NCBI GenBank assembly: GCA_963711035.1
Contig: CAVQCN010000004.1
Coordinates: forward strand, 124,001-188,000
Length of the DNA: 64,000 nucleotides
Direction of reading: 5' to 3'
Source: WHTK01 sp963711035
Lineage (GTDB): Bacteria; Chloroflexota; Dehalococcoidia; DSTF01; WHTK01
Shown here: piece by piece, positions 60,346-64,000 of the stretch
How the letters are laid out: every line of letters begins with the position of its first letter
How positions within the stretch are numbered: position 1 is the first letter of the stretch
Notes under the pieces: model-generated
Database searches by the model: none
The model's input: only the letters and a program-made list of their open reading frames with translations
Told to the model about the DNA's origin: nothing
Made by a program: the position numbers and the translations under genes

Positions 60346-61263
60346 GTGGGGAGGTCGGTCATCAACAGCGAATTCAGCTTTCAGGACGAAAACGCTCGCT
60401 ACCACGAGTACGCCATCGAGGAGTATCGACCCCACGTAGAGCCGTATTACCTGCCGATCGGCGGCGAAATCGAGATGTTCACCGCCGCCTTCGAGGAGCA
60501 CGTGCCGGTTCTGCTCAAGGGGCCGACGGGCTGCGGCAAGACGCGCTTCGTCGAATACATGGCCTGGCGCCTGGGCCGGCCGCTGGAGCTGACCCGCGAC
60601 GGTCCGGATGGCGCTTCGTTCGACAAGGCGCTGCCGCTGATCACGGTCGCCTGCCACGAGGACCTCACGGCAAGCGACCTCGTCGGCCGTTACCTGCTCG
60701 AGGGCGAATCGACGCGCTGGATCGACGGCCCCCTGACACGCGCGGTCAAGGCCGGCGCGATTTGCTACCTGGACGAGGTCGTCGAAGCGCGCAAGGACAC
60801 GACGGTGCTCATCCACCCGCTGACGGACCACCGCCGCCTGCTGCCAATCGAGAAGAGGGCGCAGGTACTGGAGGCGGCTGAGGGCTTCCTGCTGGTCATC
60901 TCCTACAACCCTGGCTACCAGAGTGCACTGAAGGACCTCAAGCACAGCACGCGCCAGCGCTTCATCGCCATCGAGTTCGATTACCCGCCCCGGCAGCAAG
61001 AGACCGAGATCATCGCGCACGAGGCGGATATCCCGGAGGCAATGGCTTCCGAGCTGGCCAAGCTGGGCGAGAAGGTACGCAACCTGCGCGAGCACGGCCT
61101 CTCCGAGGGCGTGAGCACGCGTCTGCTGGTCTACACCGGCAAGCTGATCCGCAAGGGCATACCGCCGAGGATCGCCTGCCAGTCGGCTATTGTCTGGGCT
61201 CTGACCGACGACGCCGAAGTGCAGCGCACGCTCGAAGAAATCGTCAGCTCGATCTTTGAATAG
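60346..61263 (+). CDS. MoxR-type AAA+ ATPase (CbbQ/NorQ/NirQ family)
   Basis: About 305 residues; the true start is uncertain. GTG 60346 is chosen; GTG 60331 is also in frame, and the best-placed ribosome binding site (GGGGAGG) would favour an ATC at 60361. Walker A GPTGCGKTRF at about 59-68, Walker B CYLDEVVEAR at about 139-147, and the segment SYNPGYQSALKDLKHSTRQRF with sensor residues. This is the CbbQ/NorQ/NirQ group. Such ATPases pair with CbbO/NorD VWA proteins; the pair here is at 55130-58360. Intervening genes run the opposite or an unrelated way. Confidence 0.88.
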   Translation: MGRSVINSEFSFQDENARYHEYAIEEYRPHVEPYYLPIGGEIEMFTAAFEEHVPVLLKGPTGCGKTRFVEYMAWRLGRPLELTRDGPDGASFDKALPLITVACHEDLTASDLVGRYLLEGESTRWIDGPLTRAVKAGAICYLDEVVEARKDTTVLIHPLTDHRRLLPIEKRAQVLEAAEGFLLVISYNPGYQSALKDLKHSTRQRFIAIEFDYPPRQQETEIIAHEADIPEAMASELAKLGEKVRNLREHGLSEGVSTRLLVYTGKLIRKGIPPRIACQSAIVWALTDDAEVQRTLEEIVSSIFE

Positions 61264-61267
61264 GAGC

Positions 61268-62125
61268 ATGACCCCGCCGACGATTCGGGGCCGCCTCCTG
61301 AAGCTCCTGGCGCTGCCAACGCTCGCCGCGCTGGTGATGGTGCTTGGCCTGGCCTGCAGCTCCTCCAACAACAGCGTATCGACCCCAACTGCGGTCACGA
61401 CGCCGCCGACGGCCGAGACGCCCGCCGCCGTAGCGCCGGGCGCCACGTGCGGCCCGGCGGGCAGCGCCATCGCCTCGATCCCGCGCACCGGCCAGCGGCA
61501 CTTCACGGCGCCGCCAGAGATGGTCATCGACCCGTCCAAGGGCTACACCGCCGTCATCGATACTGACAAGGGCGCCATCACGATTCAGCTCTGGCCGACG
61601 AAGGCTCCGGAGACGGTGAACAACTTCGTCTTCCTGAGCTGCGACGGCTTCTACGACGGCATCACGTTCTGGCGCTACCAGGCCAACTTCGTCATCCAGG
61701 GCGGCGACCCGCGCGAGAACGGCACGGGCGGCCCCGGTTACATCTTCAAGAACGAGATAAGCGACCTGAGCATGAGCGTGGCCGGCGTCGTCGCGATGGC
61801 CAACATCGGCCCAGACACCAACGGCAGCCAGTTCTTCATCACGCTGGCGCCGGCCGGCAATCTGGACGGCAGCTACTCGTCCTTCGGCACGGTCACGGAC
61901 GGCATGGATGTCGCCAAGGAGATCCGCGCCGGCGACGTCATCAACAGCATTACGATCCAGGAAGGCGAGCCCCAGGCTACACCAACGCCGGGACCGACGC
62001 CGGTGCCGACCGCGACGCCATCACCGGTGCCGACGACGCCTCCCACGCCGACGGGCACAGCAGGAGAAACGCCGACCGCACCGGCAGAGACACCAACGGC
62101 GCCGACACCCGGTGCGACGCCGTGA
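61268..62125 (+). CDS. Cyclophilin-type peptidyl-prolyl isomerase, lipoprotein
   Basis: 285 residues from the ATG at 61268. Signal peptide with lipobox Cys30 (VLGLAC), a Ser/Thr/Pro linker and a cyclophilin domain (about 85-235) with RYQANFVIQGGDP, NGSQFFITLAPAGNLDG and YSSFGTVTDG. The tail is a Pro/Thr repeat (PTPGPTPVPTATPSPVP and more) of about 50 residues. It is lipid-anchored and probably folds proteins at the outer face. Three bases after the ATPase stop, so it may be co-transcribed with it. Confidence 0.92.
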   Translation: MTPPTIRGRLLKLLALPTLAALVMVLGLACSSSNNSVSTPTAVTTPPTAETPAAVAPGATCGPAGSAIASIPRTGQRHFTAPPEMVIDPSKGYTAVIDTDKGAITIQLWPTKAPETVNNFVFLSCDGFYDGITFWRYQANFVIQGGDPRENGTGGPGYIFKNEISDLSMSVAGVVAMANIGPDTNGSQFFITLAPAGNLDGSYSSFGTVTDGMDVAKEIRAGDVINSITIQEGEPQATPTPGPTPVPTATPSPVPTTPPTPTGTAGETPTAPAETPTAPTPGATP

Positions 62126-62162
62126 CATCCTCGCACCGAATCACCGTAGAGGAGGGACCATC

Positions 62163-62681
<519 letters not shown>

Positions 62682-62756
62682 CCACCGCGTGGCGGCGTCC
62701 CGCGCGTCGGGCTTCTATCGCCGCCACCGTAGATCGAGACCGGCCAAGAGGCGCTT

Positions 62757-62866
62757 CGTCATTGCGAGGAGCGCCAGCGACGAAGCAATCTCGGTTCACG
62801 CGCTGTTTTCTCCAGAGCGGCGCGCTGTCCGAGGGAGATGCTTCGCTGCGCTCAGCATGACAACGT
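62757..62866. repeat. Dispersed repeat pair, types A and B
   Basis: Type A copy at 62757-62794 (CGTCATTGCGAGGAGCGCCA) and an inverted type B copy at 62828-62866 (TCCGAGGGAGATGCTTCGCT). These are the two cleanest copies of the family. The rest of the 372-base gap up to the methyltransferase gene shows no gene. Confidence 0.88.
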
Positions 62867-63053
62867 CGCGTTGCAACCACCCCTTGGCGCCATCGCGTCA
62901 TAGACGACGCCTGCAGCTAGTTGCGCGAGCATCTATAGAGCCGTAGGGTAATGCGGGTTGCCGTGAACGTTCAGGTCAAGGTTCTGCACTGGCACGGCCC
63001 CACGAGCCGATCCGCAGCGCGGCTGCCGTTGAGATTGATCGAAGGAGAGAACT

Positions 63054-64000
63054 TTGAAGCGAAGCACGAACCGGATCCTGACCACCACGGTCGGCAGCCT
63101 CGTACGGCCGAAGGACGTCATCGAGGCGCTGCAGCGCAAGAAGGACGGCGAGCCCTTCGCCCCGGCCGACTACGAGATCATCAAGCGCAACATCCTCGAA
63201 GGGGTGAAGAAAGAGGCTGAAGTAGGCATCGACATCCCCAGCGACGGTGAGTACTCGAAGACGGGCTTCTCCGGCTACATCACGGACCGCCTCACCGGCT
63301 TCGAGATTCGCCCCGACCTGCCCAACCGCGGCGGCGGTACGACCCGCAGCCGCGACCGCCGCATCTTCGCCGACTTCTACGACAACGAGCCAGGCGGCAA
63401 CGCCGGCCGCTACCCCGTATGCACCAGTGCCATCACCTATCGCGGCCAGGCGGCGACGGCGCAGGACATCGAGACCTTCAAGCAGGCGCTGGCGGGCCAG
63501 AACTTTGAAGAAGCCTTCATCCCCGCCTGCGGCCCCGGCACCATCGAGCTGCAGCGCGCCAACCACTACTACAACACGCGCGAGGAGTTCCTCTTCGCCA
63601 TCGCCGACGCCATGGCCGTCGAGTACAAGATGATCGTCGACGCCGGCTTCATCCTGCAGATCGACGACCCGCGCATCGTCACCGAGTGGGACTCGATGGA
63701 CCCGGAGCCGACCGGCGCCGAGTACCGCAAGTTCGCCCAGATCCGCATAGACGCCCTGAACCAGGCGCTAAAGGGCCTGCCGGAGGACCGCGTGCGCTAC
63801 CACATGTGCTGGGGCAGCTGGCCCGGGCCGCACTCCACCGACGCTCCCCTGAAGGAGATCGCCGAGGTGATCCTGCAGGTCAACGCCGGCGCCTTCTCCG
63901 TCGAAGCCGGCAACCCGATGCACGAGCACGAGTACCACGTCTGGGAAGACAACGTGAAGTTCCCCGACGGCAAGGTGCTCATCCCCGGCGTCGTCTCGCA
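63054..64000 (+). CDS. Methionine synthase II (MetE-like) family methyltransferase, 3' end outside window
   Basis: 315 codons from a TTG at 63054 (AAGGAGAG upstream), running off the window. N-terminal TTTVGSLVRPKDV is the family's pterin/homocysteine-side strand, with SDGEYSKTGFSGYI, IPACGPGTIELQRANHYY, and the zinc motif HxC in YHMCWGSWPG near residue 250. This is the short UROD/MetE-like branch of cobalamin-independent methyltransferases, about half the length of MetE. Exact substrates are not known. Preceded by a repeat-rich gap. Confidence 0.85.
   Translation, partial: MKRSTNRILTTTVGSLVRPKDVIEALQRKKDGEPFAPADYEIIKRNILEGVKKEAEVGIDIPSDGEYSKTGFSGYITDRLTGFEIRPDLPNRGGGTTRSRDRRIFADFYDNEPGGNAGRYPVCTSAITYRGQAATAQDIETFKQALAGQNFEEAFIPACGPGTIELQRANHYYNTREEFLFAIADAMAVEYKMIVDAGFILQIDDPRIVTEWDSMDPEPTGAEYRKFAQIRIDALNQALKGLPEDRVRYHMCWGSWPGPHSTDAPLKEIAEVILQVNAGAFSVEAGNPMHEHEYHVWEDNVKFPDGKVLIPGVVS

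Overview
The window is a GC-rich (roughly two-thirds G+C), densely coded chromosomal segment with no rRNA, prophage, insertion sequence, CRISPR array or plasmid gene. The gene content suggests a member of the Chloroflexota or a close relative. Pointers are proline/threonine-rich lipoprotein tails, a DUF2851 protein, an HTH-TM protein with a 'PTPGCW'-type ectodomain, a CHRD protein ending in a PNTG-like motif, an MFS partner with an LppX/LprG-type lipoprotein, frequent GTG/TTG starts, and many copies of a short palindromic intergenic repeat. This placement is inferred from protein style, not from a marker gene tree.

Layout. 1-4.5 kb: tlyA-nadK (minus), then lprG-like lipoprotein, 14-TM MFS exporter and a UbiA-type decaprenyl-phosphate phosphoribosyltransferase (plus). 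4.6-8.5 kb: an S49 peptidase and a fused FAD/Fe-S oxidase. 8.6-13.2 kb: a less GC-rich, gene-poor stretch with a frame-broken HTH membrane protein, a membrane protein, a probable gene remnant and an NHL propeller protein. 13.2-22 kb: prs, an MFS exporter, tRNA-Leu and tRNA-Cys, a murA-mreB-DUF2283 operon, NIPSNAP, acyl-CoA dehydrogenase and a divergent MerR regulator. 22-31.4 kb: EF-G2, a HIT-YqeK operon, HtpX, a DUF1932 dehydrogenase, a degenerate GGDEF protein, an isopropylmalate-dehydrogenase-like enzyme, a PIG-L deacetylase and a Nudix hydrolase.

31.6-38 kb is a regulatory cluster: hybrid histidine kinase, Cys-rich zinc protein, FliA/WhiG-type sigma factor coupled to an Idh-like protein, CsrA, a single-domain receiver, a small protein, a NarL-type regulator and a small zinc ribbon. 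No flagellar structural gene is in view. 38-47 kb: CHRD protein, pseudouridine synthase, coiled-coil protein, recF, diacylglycerol kinase, fabD-fabF, a SufR-like regulator and menA. 47-54.8 kb: a PP2C-like/TM/propeller protein, an XRE regulator coupled to a frameshifted DUF2851 gene, tsaD and CIRCE-controlled groES-groEL. 55-64 kb: a large VWA protein with N-terminal helical repeats, a metallo-beta-lactamase-fold hydrolase, coaE, a CbbQ/NorQ-type AAA+ ATPase, two tandem cyclophilins and the start of a MetE-like methyltransferase.

The points most worth a second look are: (i) the orphan CbbQO/NorQD-like ATPase-VWA pair with no RuBisCO or NO reductase nearby; (ii) the LprG-P55-like lipoprotein-exporter pair beside an arabinan-precursor enzyme; (iii) MurA with Asp at the usual catalytic Cys position; (iv) two genes broken by single frameshifts; and (v) an abundant family of dispersed intergenic palindromes.
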